Positions 24,943 to 33,985 are shown, counted from the stretch's first letter. The stretch is DNA of 64,000 nucleotides from Planctomycetota bacterium (GCA_022564665.1 JADFKZ010000001.1:1-64000); one strand, 5' to 3'. Numbers and translations: made by a program. The notes: generated by a model not told the origin, from the sequence alone.

Positions 24943-25908
24943 TCACCGTTGGGGGGATACCTCTTCGCGGTCGCGGAGCCGGGCCACCGCAGCAGGGATC
25001 TCATCCAGCAGATCCGTGGCCAACATGCCGGCCAAGCCGCAACGTGCCGACCAGAGGTCTGCCGCAAGACCGTGAAGATGGACGCCCAGCCGGGCGCAGT
25101 CCAAGAGGCTGAGGCCGCCGGCGGCAGATGCGGGTCTGAAATACTGTGCCGCAAGCCCGGCGATCACGCCGGTGAGAACATCGCCCGTTCCCGCCGTGGC
25201 CAGGGCCACGTTTCCGGTCGTGTTCGTCCAGGTGGTCAGCCCGTCAGTGACGATGGTTCCGGGGCCCTTGAGCACAACAACGCAGCCGAGGCGTCGGGCC
25301 AGTTGCTCCGCTGCATCGGGGCGCCCAGCGGGCTCAACGGGGTCGGCCTCGATACCAAGCGCCTTCGCCAGGCGCGCATACTCCCCGGGATGGGGGGTCA
25401 GGACCGCGGCGGCACGAAAATCCCGATGTAACTGCTCTACCTGTGCAAGCGCATTGAGCCCGTCGGCGTCGATGATAAGCGGCCGATCGGCGAAGCCGAC
25501 GAGGCGGACCATGATCCGCTGCTGGGACCTGCCCGCTCCAAAGGCGGGACCCACGGCCACGGCATCGACTTTCGGCAGGTGCGTGTCCAGGAGTTCAGCG
25601 ACACCGCTTGGAACCAGACACCCACGCTCGTCGACGGGAAGCGCCAGACCGGTGGCAGAGGGCGCCACGGTCAGCACGGCCCCGATGAGCGGCTCAGGGA
25701 CTCCGAGCACTGCAAGGCCGGCGCCGCTGCGCAGCGCCCCAAGAGCGGCCAGGGCGGGTCCGCCCAGCATGATCTGCGGCGAAGCGGCCTGGCCGCCCAC
25801 GACAAGCACTGTTCCGAAAGTCCCCTTGTGGCCGTCTGCCGGCCGCGGCGGAAGGCGGGGACGGTCGGTGGTTGTTGGCTCTTGGCTCTTAATATTCGAC
25901 TTCCACAA
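24943..25908 (-). CDS. nnrD: ADP/ATP-dependent NAD(P)H-hydrate dehydratase
   Basis: Repairs NAD(P)HX, the hydrated forms of NAD(P)H, using ADP or ATP. The 321 residues are the ribokinase-like YjeF C-terminal domain alone: HKGTFGTVLVVGGQAASPQI, DADGLNAL, AVLTPHPGEYARLAKALGIE and the nucleotide-binding signature NVALATAGTGDVLTGVIAGL. The epimerase partner domain NnrE is not fused and not in the window. ATG 25908 overlaps the end of the transglutaminase gene by 20 bases; residues 5-16 are encoded by a simple-repeat tract. Family assignment is strong. Confidence 0.93.
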   Translation of the reverse strand: MWKSNIKSQEPTTTDRPRLPPRPADGHKGTFGTVLVVGGQAASPQIMLGGPALAALGALRSGAGLAVLGVPEPLIGAVLTVAPSATGLALPVDERGCLVPSGVAELLDTHLPKVDAVAVGPAFGAGRSQQRIMVRLVGFADRPLIIDADGLNALAQVEQLHRDFRAAAVLTPHPGEYARLAKALGIEADPVEPAGRPDAAEQLARRLGCVVVLKGPGTIVTDGLTTWTNTTGNVALATAGTGDVLTGVIAGLAAQYFRPASAAGGLSLLDCARLGVHLHGLAADLWSARCGLAGMLATDLLDEIPAAVARLRDREEVSPQR

Positions 25909-27388
25909 CGTCGATCTCGAGATTCCCGATCAGCTGCAGCATGGATGCCAGCTCGGCGCCCAGCCCGCCGTCAGAGAAGCTCGCCGTGGCCGTGAGGACG
26001 TGCCCTGCGTGATACCGCCGCGGCAGGGTGGCGTCCAAGTCGACCCACCGGCCATCAATAAGTCCCTGCGTCCACATGTGCCAGCCGAAAATGTCCCGCC
26101 TCTGGAGAAACGATTCGGCATAGATCAGGCCGATCGCCACACGGGCGGGGATTTGATCGGCTCTCAGCATCGCGCACAGGAGCACGGCGTGCTCGGAGCA
26201 GTCGCCGGCTCTCGTCTTGGCCGTTTCTGAGGCGGTGGCGAACGCGGTGTCCAAGCCCTTTTCTGAGACATAGGTATGTACAAAGGCCCGCATCGCCTCG
26301 GCGCGATCCCCAGGATCGTCGCCCGCCCCGCTCAGGGCCTTGACGACCAGCGCCAGGACCGCCTCGTCGGCGGCCCCGATCATCGCGGAGGATGCCAGGT
26401 ACGCCTGGTCGCCGCTCTCCTCGTCGGAGGCGTCCTGATTGCGATCGATGTCAATGTAGAGCGTCGAGGTGCCGTCGTCGCCACGCTCCACCCTCTGGGC
26501 ACCAGCCGTGGGCAGTTGGGGCAGCGCCCCTTCGCCCGCTCGCAGCCGCAGCGTGGCTTTCCGCGCCGCCTGCGGCCGCCTGATCGGCCGGCTCGGCGTA
26601 ACGAAGGTCTTGATCAGGAGCTCGGGGGCCTCGCCGGGTGCCAGCGCCTCATCCTTGGTAGACAGCCGGGTAACCATTGTTCCCAGCGCGGGCACGCGGA
26701 CCTCCTCGTAGACCAGATGCCCGCGGTCGGCGTACTTCTGGATGATGGCCATGGGCAGGATGTTTGTCGTCGTCTTCCAGATCGTCACCTCCAGACGCTC
26801 ACCGGCCAGCTCGATTGTCTCGCTTCCCAGACTCTCATGTGTAAAGGAAACGGTCTCGAGGCCGCTTTGCGGATCCAGCGTGTTGTAGGTGATCTCTTGG
26901 GCGCCCGCGTCTCGGCGATTGACCCAATACCGCCGCACCGCCATCGGCGTCAACCAAGGCGTGGCGGGAAGAGGTCGCTCCTCGATCGTTTCGCGCCCGC
27001 CCTGACGCCAGGTGTGCACGACGTGATCGGGGGTGAATCGCCACTCGGCGTCAACTGGCTCCATGGCCATTTTCTGGACCAACCGCATCATGACCGGCTC
27101 ACCCGAATGAGTCTCGACGAAGCTTGAACGGATCTCGACGTCGATCACGGCCGGGCCGCGACCGATTGTGAGGTGGGATTCACTGCCGGTGCGGTAGCGG
27201 CTGCCGTCGCTCTCAACGGTTTGCATCAGCCACCCCGCCTTCTGGCCGCCCATGTGAATCGTGTACCAGTGCTGATCGACGAGGTGCCAGGTCTCGCCCG
27301 CGGGCGCAACCTGGCGGCCCGCCGCGGTGGTGGTGACAACAGCCACCGTCAGCAGCTGAAGAACGATCCAGTGGCGACCTCGCTTCAT
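25889..27388 (-). CDS. Secreted transglutaminase-like protein
   Basis: A 499-residue protein starting at ATG 27388 (MKRGRHWIVLQLLTVAVVTT), with a signal peptide ending near ...TTAAGRQVA. After a large beta-rich N-terminal domain comes a transglutaminase/protease-like core: catalytic Cys in AGDCSEHAVLLCAMLR (near residue 394), His in FGWHMWTQG (near 432) and Asp in WVDLDATLP (near 451). These three match the Cys-His-Asp triad of the family. Substrate is unknown; secreted members often act on proteins or peptides. It is 110 bases downstream of lysS and overlaps nnrD. The longer open frame upstream has no signal. Confidence 0.85.
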   Translation of the reverse strand: MKRGRHWIVLQLLTVAVVTTTAAGRQVAPAGETWHLVDQHWYTIHMGGQKAGWLMQTVESDGSRYRTGSESHLTIGRGPAVIDVEIRSSFVETHSGEPVMMRLVQKMAMEPVDAEWRFTPDHVVHTWRQGGRETIEERPLPATPWLTPMAVRRYWVNRRDAGAQEITYNTLDPQSGLETVSFTHESLGSETIELAGERLEVTIWKTTTNILPMAIIQKYADRGHLVYEEVRVPALGTMVTRLSTKDEALAPGEAPELLIKTFVTPSRPIRRPQAARKATLRLRAGEGALPQLPTAGAQRVERGDDGTSTLYIDIDRNQDASDEESGDQAYLASSAMIGAADEAVLALVVKALSGAGDDPGDRAEAMRAFVHTYVSEKGLDTAFATASETAKTRAGDCSEHAVLLCAMLRADQIPARVAIGLIYAESFLQRRDIFGWHMWTQGLIDGRWVDLDATLPRRYHAGHVLTATASFSDGGLGAELASMLQLIGNLEIDVVEVEY

Positions 27389-27498
27389 GGCTGTGTCCTT
27401 GGGGTCCCTTCGGCGTTCGGGGCGATGTTCTTCGCGGGAATCTCGCGGGCCGGCTTGGATTTTGGCTGCTCCCTGGGCAATGGTAGCGACGCGGGCCG

Positions 27499-29037
27499 TC
27501 ACTGTGGCCGCAGGAGCGGGAAGAGGATCACATCACGGATGCTCCTGGCATTCGTCATGAGCATCACCAGACGGTCGATCCCCAGCCCCAGCCCTCCCGC
27601 TGGCGGCATGCCTACCTCCAGCGCGTTGAGAAAATCCTCATCGAGGTTCCTGAAGGTCCTCGCCTCCTCGTCAGCCCCGTGGAGCTGCTCGGCAAACTTT
27701 GCCCGCTGCACATCGGGGTCGTTGAGTTCCGTATAGGCTGTCCCCAGCTCCATCCCTCCGACCAGGAGCTCCCACCGTTCACACAGTTCCGGTCGCCCCG
27801 CCTGGGGACGCGTCAGCGGGCTGACGGCGCTGGGATAGTCGGTCACGAACGTCGGTCGGGCCGGGTCGACACGCTTTTCGGCGCATCGCTCGTAGACCTC
27901 GTTGGCCAGCAGCCAGTCATCGAGCGTCGCTGCATCCTCGATGCCGAGGGCGTTGGCCCGCTGCCGCACCTCGTCGAAATCGGTCGGGGCAAACCCCAGC
28001 GCCCGCTCAAAGAGCTCGCCGTAGCTGATCCGCTCGAACGGCCGGTCGTAATCGATCTGGACGTCACCGAACGGCAGCGTCAGGTCGCCCGATTCGGCGA
28101 CGAGCCGTGCGAGGTTTCGAACCAACGTCTCCGTCAGCTCGAGCATGGAAAAGCAGTCACCGAACGCCTCGTAGGCCTCCATCTGGGTGAACTCCGGGTT
28201 GTGCACCCAGTCGATGCCCTCGTTCCTGAAGTTCCTCCCAATCTCGTAGACCCGCCGCATGCCGCCGACGAGTAGCCGCTTCAGATACAATTCCGGCGCA
28301 ATTCGCAGGTACAGGTCGATATCCAGCGCGTTGTGATGGGTGACAAAGGGCCGCGCCGCTGCTCCCCCCGCCAGCGGCTGCATAATCGGCGTCTCCACTT
28401 CCATAAACCCTCGGTCGTCCATGAACCGGCGGACCTGGGCAACCAGCTGCGACCGCAGCCTGAAAACCTCCGTCGTCCGGGGGTTGGCGTACATGTCCAC
28501 GTAGCGGTACCGGTACCGCAGCTCGGGATCGGTCAGGCCGTGGAATTTTTCCGGTGGGGGGGCAAGCGACTTGCAGTGGATCTCCACCAGGTCCGCCCAG
28601 ATGCAGATCTCGCCCTTGTTCGTCATCCCCACGGGTCCTTCGGCGACAATGATGTCGCCGTAATCGAGCATCTTGGCGATCTGGAACATCGCCATCGTCA
28701 GGTCGGCCCGGGAGATCGAGATCTGGAGCTTCCCGGTATCGTCCTGGACGACGAGAAAGATCAGCTTTCCCATGGCGCGGTGCTGAATGCACCGGCCCGC
28801 GACTTTCGCCCGCGGCCTCCGATCCAGGACATTGACCGACGAATCGGCGCGCGGCGCCTCCCGTGACCGCCTGTACTCTTCCTGGGCGTCGGCGTCAAAG
28901 AGATTCCGCGCCTCGGCGAGCGAGATGAGTCCGTCGACGCGGCGGCCGTAGGGCTCGATCCCATGGTCCATCCTCAAGCGGCGGGTCTTGTCGCGCCGCG
29001 CTCGCTTGAGCGCGTCGTTCTCGTGATCGCTGAGCAT
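27499..29037 (-). CDS. lysS: Lysyl-tRNA synthetase (class II)
   Basis: Attaches lysine to tRNA-Lys. The 512 residues comprise an N-terminal OB-fold anticodon-binding domain (about 60-165) and a class II catalytic core: motif 2 in RNFRNEGIDWVHNPEFTQME, the HNALDIDLYLRIAPELYLKR strand, and motif 3 GLGLGIDRLVMLMTNARSIR. ATG 29037 (MLSDHENDALKRARRDKTRR) is selected because the open frame further upstream extends well into the neighbouring SDR gene. The start region is divergent from the SDR gene, with 52 bases between. Confidence 0.95.
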   Translation of the reverse strand: MLSDHENDALKRARRDKTRRLRMDHGIEPYGRRVDGLISLAEARNLFDADAQEEYRRSREAPRADSSVNVLDRRPRAKVAGRCIQHRAMGKLIFLVVQDDTGKLQISISRADLTMAMFQIAKMLDYGDIIVAEGPVGMTNKGEICIWADLVEIHCKSLAPPPEKFHGLTDPELRYRYRYVDMYANPRTTEVFRLRSQLVAQVRRFMDDRGFMEVETPIMQPLAGGAAARPFVTHHNALDIDLYLRIAPELYLKRLLVGGMRRVYEIGRNFRNEGIDWVHNPEFTQMEAYEAFGDCFSMLELTETLVRNLARLVAESGDLTLPFGDVQIDYDRPFERISYGELFERALGFAPTDFDEVRQRANALGIEDAATLDDWLLANEVYERCAEKRVDPARPTFVTDYPSAVSPLTRPQAGRPELCERWELLVGGMELGTAYTELNDPDVQRAKFAEQLHGADEEARTFRNLDEDFLNALEVGMPPAGGLGLGIDRLVMLMTNARSIRDVILFPLLRPQ

Positions 29038-29089
29038 CGGACTACGATGGTAGCCGCAGGTCGCCAACGCTGCTTTGAAAGGAGCCCGC

Positions 29090-29851
29090 ATGTCCACGCT
29101 TCGCGAGAAGGTCGCCATCATCACCGGCGCGTCCAGCGGTATCGGCGAGGCCACGGCCCTGGCCCTCGCCAGACACCAGGTACGCGTCGTCGTGGCTGCC
29201 CGACGCCTTGACCGCCTCGAGGACCTGGCCCGACGCATCACCGAGGCCGGCTCCAAGGCCCTGCCCGTCGACTGCGACGTCACCAACCGTGACGCGGTCC
29301 GCCGTCTTATCAAGCAGACCCTACGCGCCTTCGGGACCCTCGACATCCTCATCAACAATGCCGGCGTCATGCCGCTTTCGCCCCTGGCCAAGTGCCGACT
29401 TGACGACTGGGACCGCACGATCAACGTCAACCTCAAGGGAGCGCTGTACTGCTTGGGGTCCGTGCTGCCAGTGATGCTCGAAACCGGACACGGCCACATC
29501 ATCAACATCAGCTCGGTCGCGGGCCGCCGGGTCTTTCCCACCGCGGCGGTCTACTGCGCAAGCAAATTCGCACTGCACGTGATCTCCGAGGCGCTCCGCG
29601 AAGAGCTGGCGGAGCGGGACGACGGCAATACGATCCGGGTCTCGATCGTCGCCCCCGGTGTCGTCGCGACGGAACTTCCCGAGTCGATCACCGACACCGA
29701 GACCCGCACCGCCATGAAGAAGTACTATGCGTCGATTCGGACACCGCTTAGAAGCCAGGACGTCGCCGAGGCGATCGTATGGGCGCTGCAGACGCCGGCG
29801 CACGTGGCGGTCAACGAAATCCTGATACGGCCGACTTCGCAGGTGAGATGA
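29090..29851 (+). CDS. Short-chain dehydrogenase/reductase
   Basis: A 253-residue NAD(P)-dependent oxidoreductase. The cofactor motif TGASSGIG is at residues 12-19, NNAG at 89-92, the catalytic Ser near 141-142, and YxxxK at Tyr155-Lys159 (YCASKFALH), with the SIVAPGVVATELPESI loop after it. AARR after strand 2 suggests NADP preference (Arg residues binding the 2'-phosphate). ATG 29090 has GGAG seven bases upstream. Substrate cannot be told from the sequence. It is upstream of pfk on the same strand with a 24-base gap. Confidence 0.9.
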   Translation: MSTLREKVAIITGASSGIGEATALALARHQVRVVVAARRLDRLEDLARRITEAGSKALPVDCDVTNRDAVRRLIKQTLRAFGTLDILINNAGVMPLSPLAKCRLDDWDRTINVNLKGALYCLGSVLPVMLETGHGHIINISSVAGRRVFPTAAVYCASKFALHVISEALREELAERDDGNTIRVSIVAPGVVATELPESITDTETRTAMKKYYASIRTPLRSQDVAEAIVWALQTPAHVAVNEILIRPTSQVR

Positions 29852-29875
29852 ACGCTGTCGGCTGTCCGTGCTAGC

Positions 29876-30991
29876 ATGGCCCATCTTCCAATGTCCAGCA
29901 GCATCAAACGAATCGGTGTGCTCACTGGAGGCGGCGACTGTCCCGGCATCAACGCGGTCATCCGGGCGATCACCAAGGCGGCCATCTACAAGCACGGCGT
30001 CCGAGTCATCGGGATTGAAGACGGCTTCCTCGGCCTCGTCGAGAACAGAATCGGCGAGCTGACGAGCCTGCACGTCGCCGGCATCATGACGCAGGGCGGC
30101 ACCATCCTCGGCACCAACAACCGATGCAACCCCAGTCGCTTCTGCACGGGCACAGACGCCCAGGGCAAGCCGGTGTTTACCGATGTCACCGACCGATGCC
30201 TCCGCCACATCGAGGCGAACAAGCTCGACGCACTGATCGTCATCGGCGGTGACGGGACGATGACCTGCACCGCCCCCCTGGTGGACGCCGGCATCAACTG
30301 TATCGGCGTGCCCAAGACGATCGACAACGACGTGGAGGGGACCGACGTCACCTTCGGCTTCCTCACCGCGGTGGCGACGGCGACCGACGCCCTGGACCGG
30401 CTCCACTCAACCGCGATGAGCCACCACCGGGTGATGGTGTGCGAGGTCATGGGACGAAATGCCGGGTGGATCGCCCTGCACGCCGGGATCGCCTCGGGAA
30501 GCGACGTCATCCTGATCCCGGAGATTGCCTACCGGATCGAGACCATCTGCCGTTTTGTCGAGGGCCGCATGCACCGCAGTCGGGGCTTCTCGATCGTGGC
30601 CTGCGCTGAAGGGGCGCGGGCCGTAGGCGGTCGCCAGGTCGTTGCGCAGATTGATCCCACCAAGCCCGAGCCGGTCAAGCTCGGGGGCGTGGGGCAGCAG
30701 CTGGCCAGCGAGATCGAGAAACTCACCGGCATCGAGAGCAGGACCACAGTTCTGGGCTACATCCAGCGCAGCGGAACGCCCACCGCCGCCGACCGTGTCC
30801 TGGCCACGCAGTTAGGCTACCGGGCCATGGAGCTTCTGATGACGGGAGCGAAGGGGCGGATGGTTGTCGTCCGCGACGGCCGGCTGGGCGACATCGAGCT
30901 CAAACGGGTCGTCGGCAGGCAGCGTCTGGTCTCAACCCAGGACCCGCTCATCAGCGCGGCGCGGGCGGTACGAACCTGCTTCGGTGATTGA
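29876..30991 (+). CDS. 6-phosphofructokinase family protein (Gly/Lys subtype)
   Basis: Phosphorylates fructose 6-phosphate. The 371 residues show the nucleotide-loop GVLTGGGDCPGINAVIR, GGDGT at 124-128, PKTIDND at 146-152, and MGRNAGWIALHAGIASG. At the position equivalent to E. coli Gly104 this protein has Gly (GGDG), and at the position equivalent to Gly124 it has Lys (PKTIDND). Asp/Lys marks PPi-dependent enzymes; Gly/Lys forms are usually ATP-dependent. The donor is therefore likely ATP, but this cannot be settled by sequence. ATG 29876 or the ATG at 29891 may be the start. Confidence 0.9.
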   Translation: MAHLPMSSSIKRIGVLTGGGDCPGINAVIRAITKAAIYKHGVRVIGIEDGFLGLVENRIGELTSLHVAGIMTQGGTILGTNNRCNPSRFCTGTDAQGKPVFTDVTDRCLRHIEANKLDALIVIGGDGTMTCTAPLVDAGINCIGVPKTIDNDVEGTDVTFGFLTAVATATDALDRLHSTAMSHHRVMVCEVMGRNAGWIALHAGIASGSDVILIPEIAYRIETICRFVEGRMHRSRGFSIVACAEGARAVGGRQVVAQIDPTKPEPVKLGGVGQQLASEIEKLTGIESRTTVLGYIQRSGTPTAADRVLATQLGYRAMELLMTGAKGRMVVVRDGRLGDIELKRVVGRQRLVSTQDPLISAARAVRTCFGD

Positions 30992-31049
30992 ACAGAACCG
31001 GCCCAGATGACCGGCCCCACAGAGCCGACACCCGCGATACGCTCTTGCC

Positions 31050-31589
31050 ATGCACGCCGCCGTCTTTCTCGATCGCGACAACACCCTGATCGAAAACGAC
31101 GCCGATCTCGGGGATCCCGCCAGGGTACGGCTTGTCGAGGGCGTCGGTCCGCCGCTTGGGCGGCTCCGGGACGCGGGCTACCTGCTCGTGGTGGTGACGA
31201 ACCAGGGTGGGGTCGCCCGCGGAAGGTTTCGGGAGGCGGACGTCGAGGCGGTCAATCGGCGGGTTGCCAGGGCGCTGGACGACGCCGCCCGACGGTGCCG
31301 CCTCGTCGAGCGATTCTACTACTGCCCCTATCACCCCCAGGCAACGATCAGCCGATATCGCCGCGACCATCCCTGGCGGAAGCCCAACCCTGGAATGCTC
31401 TTGGCCGCGGCGCAGGACCTCGGGCTCGACCTTGCCCGCAGCTGGTTGATCGGAGACCAGCCGCGTGATATCCAGGCGGGCCGCGCCGCAGGGTGCGCGA
31501 CGATTCTCTTAGGCGATGAGCCGGTGTCCAACGGCAAGACCGCCAAGACGCTGCGGGAGGCGGTGGGGATTATCCTGGGTAGCGGGTGA
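31050..31589 (+). CDS. gmhB: HAD phosphatase, GmhB-like
   Basis: D-glycero-D-manno-heptose-1,7-bisphosphate 7-phosphatase of the LPS heptose pathway, or a related histidinol-phosphatase. The 179 residues have the HAD motif I FLDRDNTLI (7-15), motif II VVTNQG, and motif III/IV RKPNPGM...GDQPRDIQAG. The zinc loop keeps CPYHP but lacks the second pair of cysteines: E. coli has CDCRKP, here DHPWRKP. This is therefore a variant with an incomplete zinc site. Next downstream is waaF, which supports the heptose role. Confidence 0.85.
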   Translation: MHAAVFLDRDNTLIENDADLGDPARVRLVEGVGPPLGRLRDAGYLLVVVTNQGGVARGRFREADVEAVNRRVARALDDAARRCRLVERFYYCPYHPQATISRYRRDHPWRKPNPGMLLAAAQDLGLDLARSWLIGDQPRDIQAGRAAGCATILLGDEPVSNGKTAKTLREAVGIILGSG

Positions 31590-31707
31590 GTGGCTGTCGG
31601 CTGTCGGCGCCGTGCAGAGGGGAACAGGGTTCGGGGTTCGGGGTTCGGGAAAGCTCCGAGCCCTGAACCATGAACCCTGAACCCCTGAACCCTGATCCCC
31701 TGTCTTC
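31590..31707. repeat. CIR fragment with long inverted repeat
   Basis: Between gmhB and waaF. GGGTTCGGGGTTCGGGGTTC (about 31629-31648) faces CCCTGAACCATGAACCC and TGAACCCCTGAACCCTGA (about 31661-31697), and CAGAGGGGAAC faces GATCCCCTG. The arms can pair almost throughout, giving a large hairpin. GGCTGTCGGCTGTCGGCG at 31595 is a CIR module. No gene is seen in it. Confidence 0.7.
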
Positions 31708-32763
31708 ATGGCCGCTCTGACAACAACTCTGGAAAGCCTTCTTGTGATCTGCCCCTCGTGGGTGGGTGATACGGTGATGGCCACCCCCCTCCTGCAAGCG
31801 GTGCGGACCGCCCTGCCCGGGGCGCGGATCATCGGGGCGATGCGGCCCGGTCTCGAGGAGCTGCTTGCGGGCTCGGGATGGCTCGACGAGATCGTCGTCG
31901 CCGAGACCAAGACGCTCACCGGCCCCTGGCGGATGGCAAGGCGGGTACGCCTCATCGCCGGTCGCCCCGGGGCGGCGCTTGTGCTGCCCAACAGCTTTCG
32001 GGCGGCCCTCCTTGCTCGGCTTGCCGGCTCCAGACAAACGATCGGCTACAACCGAAACTGCCGCGGGCCACTCCTGACCCACACGCTCGCCTGGGAGCCG
32101 GCCTCGGGGCCGGTTCCAGCGGTCGACTACTACGCGAAGCTGGCCGAGTGGGCGCTTGGGTCGCCGCTTGCGGATCGGCGGCTGAAGCTTGCCGTCACCG
32201 AGATGCAACGGGCCGCCGCAACCAGGCTGCTCGAGGGGGTCAAGGGGCCCTTCGTCGTCCTTACTCCGGGCGCGAACCGCCCCGACAAGCGCTGGCCCCC
32301 GTCGCGCTTCGCCGCCGTGGCAGAAGCGCTGGCCAAGACATACGGACTCGAGGCGGTTCTCACCGGGTCGACCAGTGAAAGGGGTATCGTCGAGGCAGTC
32401 GTCCGCCGCACCGAGGGCCCGATTCACAACCTCGTATCACGCGGGATCAGCCTCGGCAGCCTCAAGGCCGTGATCCAGCGCGCGGATCTCCTGATCACCA
32501 ACGACACCGGTCCCCGCCACATTGCCGCCGCGCTGGGCACGCCGATTGTGACGCTGTTCGGACCCACCGACCACCGCTGGACGACGATCGACTACCCCAG
32601 CGAGCGGATCCTCTTGGCCGCGCCCTTTCTCACCAGCGACCTGGTCGCCGACGAGAACCACGCCCGCTGCTCGATCGACCGTATCGCGGTCGGCGATGTG
32701 CTCCGGGCAGCGGATCAGCTGCTCACCGCTCCTCCGCGTCGACCGTCCACGAGCTTGCAATAG
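31708..32763 (+). CDS. waaF: Family 9 glycosyltransferase (LPS heptosyltransferase II-like)
   Basis: Transfers heptose from ADP-heptose to the LPS inner core at the inner membrane. The 351 residues contain the GT9 N-terminal segment VICPSWVGDTVMATPLLQAV, then ALVLPNSFRAALLARLAG, LTPGANRPDKRWPPSRFAAV, and the donor-site motif TNDTGPRHIAAALGTPIVTL, FGPTDHRWTT. These are typical of WaaF rather than WaaC. The start is ATG 31708. The last 49 bases overlap the end of the convergent GT4 gene. Neighbours gmhB and the later LPS-type genes support the role. Confidence 0.87.
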   Translation: MAALTTTLESLLVICPSWVGDTVMATPLLQAVRTALPGARIIGAMRPGLEELLAGSGWLDEIVVAETKTLTGPWRMARRVRLIAGRPGAALVLPNSFRAALLARLAGSRQTIGYNRNCRGPLLTHTLAWEPASGPVPAVDYYAKLAEWALGSPLADRRLKLAVTEMQRAAATRLLEGVKGPFVVLTPGANRPDKRWPPSRFAAVAEALAKTYGLEAVLTGSTSERGIVEAVVRRTEGPIHNLVSRGISLGSLKAVIQRADLLITNDTGPRHIAAALGTPIVTLFGPTDHRWTTIDYPSERILLAAPFLTSDLVADENHARCSIDRIAVGDVLRAADQLLTAPPRRPSTSLQ

Positions 32764-33842
32764 AGACTGACGGTCTCGCGGATCATCGTATCGGCCGTAA
32801 ACCGTCTCAGCGCGCGGGTTTCGGCCTGCTCGACCATCCGACGGCATATTTGCGGTGAACCGAGCGCCTCAAGGATTGCCTCCGCGAGGCTCGCGGGGTC
32901 GCCCGCCGGGGCGAGAAACGCCACCGCCGGCTCTCCGTCGCTCGGTCCCACCAGCTCCGGTATTCCTCCGGTGATCGTGGTGACGATGGGGACCCGAGCA
33001 AGCATCGCATCGATGATGCTCGAGCCGAGGGGCTCGACACGCGAGGGCAGAATGAACAGGTCCGCCGCGTGCAGGAGATCAGGGACGTCGTGGCGGTATC
33101 CGAGGAACCCGACGCGGTCGCCAATGCCAAGCCGGCGAGCCTGGTTGACCAGCGATTCCCGCAGAGACCCGTCGCCGGCCAGGACCACCCGGGCCTGCGG
33201 ATACTCCCTAAACACGTGCAGCAGCGCCTTCAGCAGGTCGGTGTGGCCCTTCGCCCGCTCCAGCGACGCCACGACGACCAGCAACCGGTCGTCCTTGCCC
33301 ACCGCGAGCGACCGTCGTCCTCGTTCGCGCGAGCCGGATTGGACGCGGCCGGGATCCACACCGTCATAGACCACGCGGACCTGCTTCCTGGGTACACCGC
33401 CTGCATAGCACGATTCGGCGATCGCTTCCGAGACAGCGATGACCAGATCACAGAGGTACCGGTATTTGGCGCCGAATCGAGGCACGTACTGAGAGCGGCG
33501 GGCGGCCACACGCGCGCCGATATCGAGACCGAGGGCCGCGAGTCCACCGCTGGTCAGGGCGTGGGCATCCTGGAAATAGACGATGTCCGGTTTAAGCGCC
33601 GCCAGCCGCCGGCGCAATCGCCAGACGGAATACGGATCGCGGCCGTTGCCGCGAAAGGTCTCGACGTCGAAGCCTTCGTTTCGAAGCCTTCGTGCGAACT
33701 CGCCGCCTCGCCGGGCGTAGATGACGCAACGGTGCCCCTGCTCACAGAGCCACCTCAGAAGCAGGTAGGCTTGCAGTTCGCCGCCGTACCAGTCCCTGCG
33801 CGTCGAGACGTGGGCAACGGTCAGGTGTGTGTCTGTGGGCAT
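32715..33842 (-). CDS. Family 4 glycosyltransferase
   Basis: A 375-residue GT-B fold glycosyltransferase starting at ATG 33842 (MPTDTHLTVAHVSTRRDWYG; four codons earlier ATG 33854 is also possible). It contains RDWYGGELQAYLLLRWLCEQ, KQVRVVYDGVDPGRV, VVVASLERAKGHTDLL and the E-x7-E motif RVEPLGSSIIDAMLARVPIV. Acceptor and donor are unknown; the neighbourhood is LPS core assembly. Its 3' end overlaps waaF by 49 bases on the opposite strand. The downstream 33843-33985 spacer shows nothing. Confidence 0.87.
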   Translation of the reverse strand: MPTDTHLTVAHVSTRRDWYGGELQAYLLLRWLCEQGHRCVIYARRGGEFARRLRNEGFDVETFRGNGRDPYSVWRLRRRLAALKPDIVYFQDAHALTSGGLAALGLDIGARVAARRSQYVPRFGAKYRYLCDLVIAVSEAIAESCYAGGVPRKQVRVVYDGVDPGRVQSGSRERGRRSLAVGKDDRLLVVVASLERAKGHTDLLKALLHVFREYPQARVVLAGDGSLRESLVNQARRLGIGDRVGFLGYRHDVPDLLHAADLFILPSRVEPLGSSIIDAMLARVPIVTTITGGIPELVGPSDGEPAVAFLAPAGDPASLAEAILEALGSPQICRRMVEQAETRALRRFTADTMIRETVSLYCKLVDGRRGGAVSS

Positions 33843-33985
33843 GGTCCCTTCCAAGGTCCGCCGCCGCCCGTGCGGTCAGGTTCATGGGGTAGTCTACCGC
33901 TGGACCTGCCCCCTTCTGATTGGGCCAATGGCGATGAGCATGCGCCTCGGGAACCGCGCGCGATCAGCCGGCGTGTCCCCTCGTT

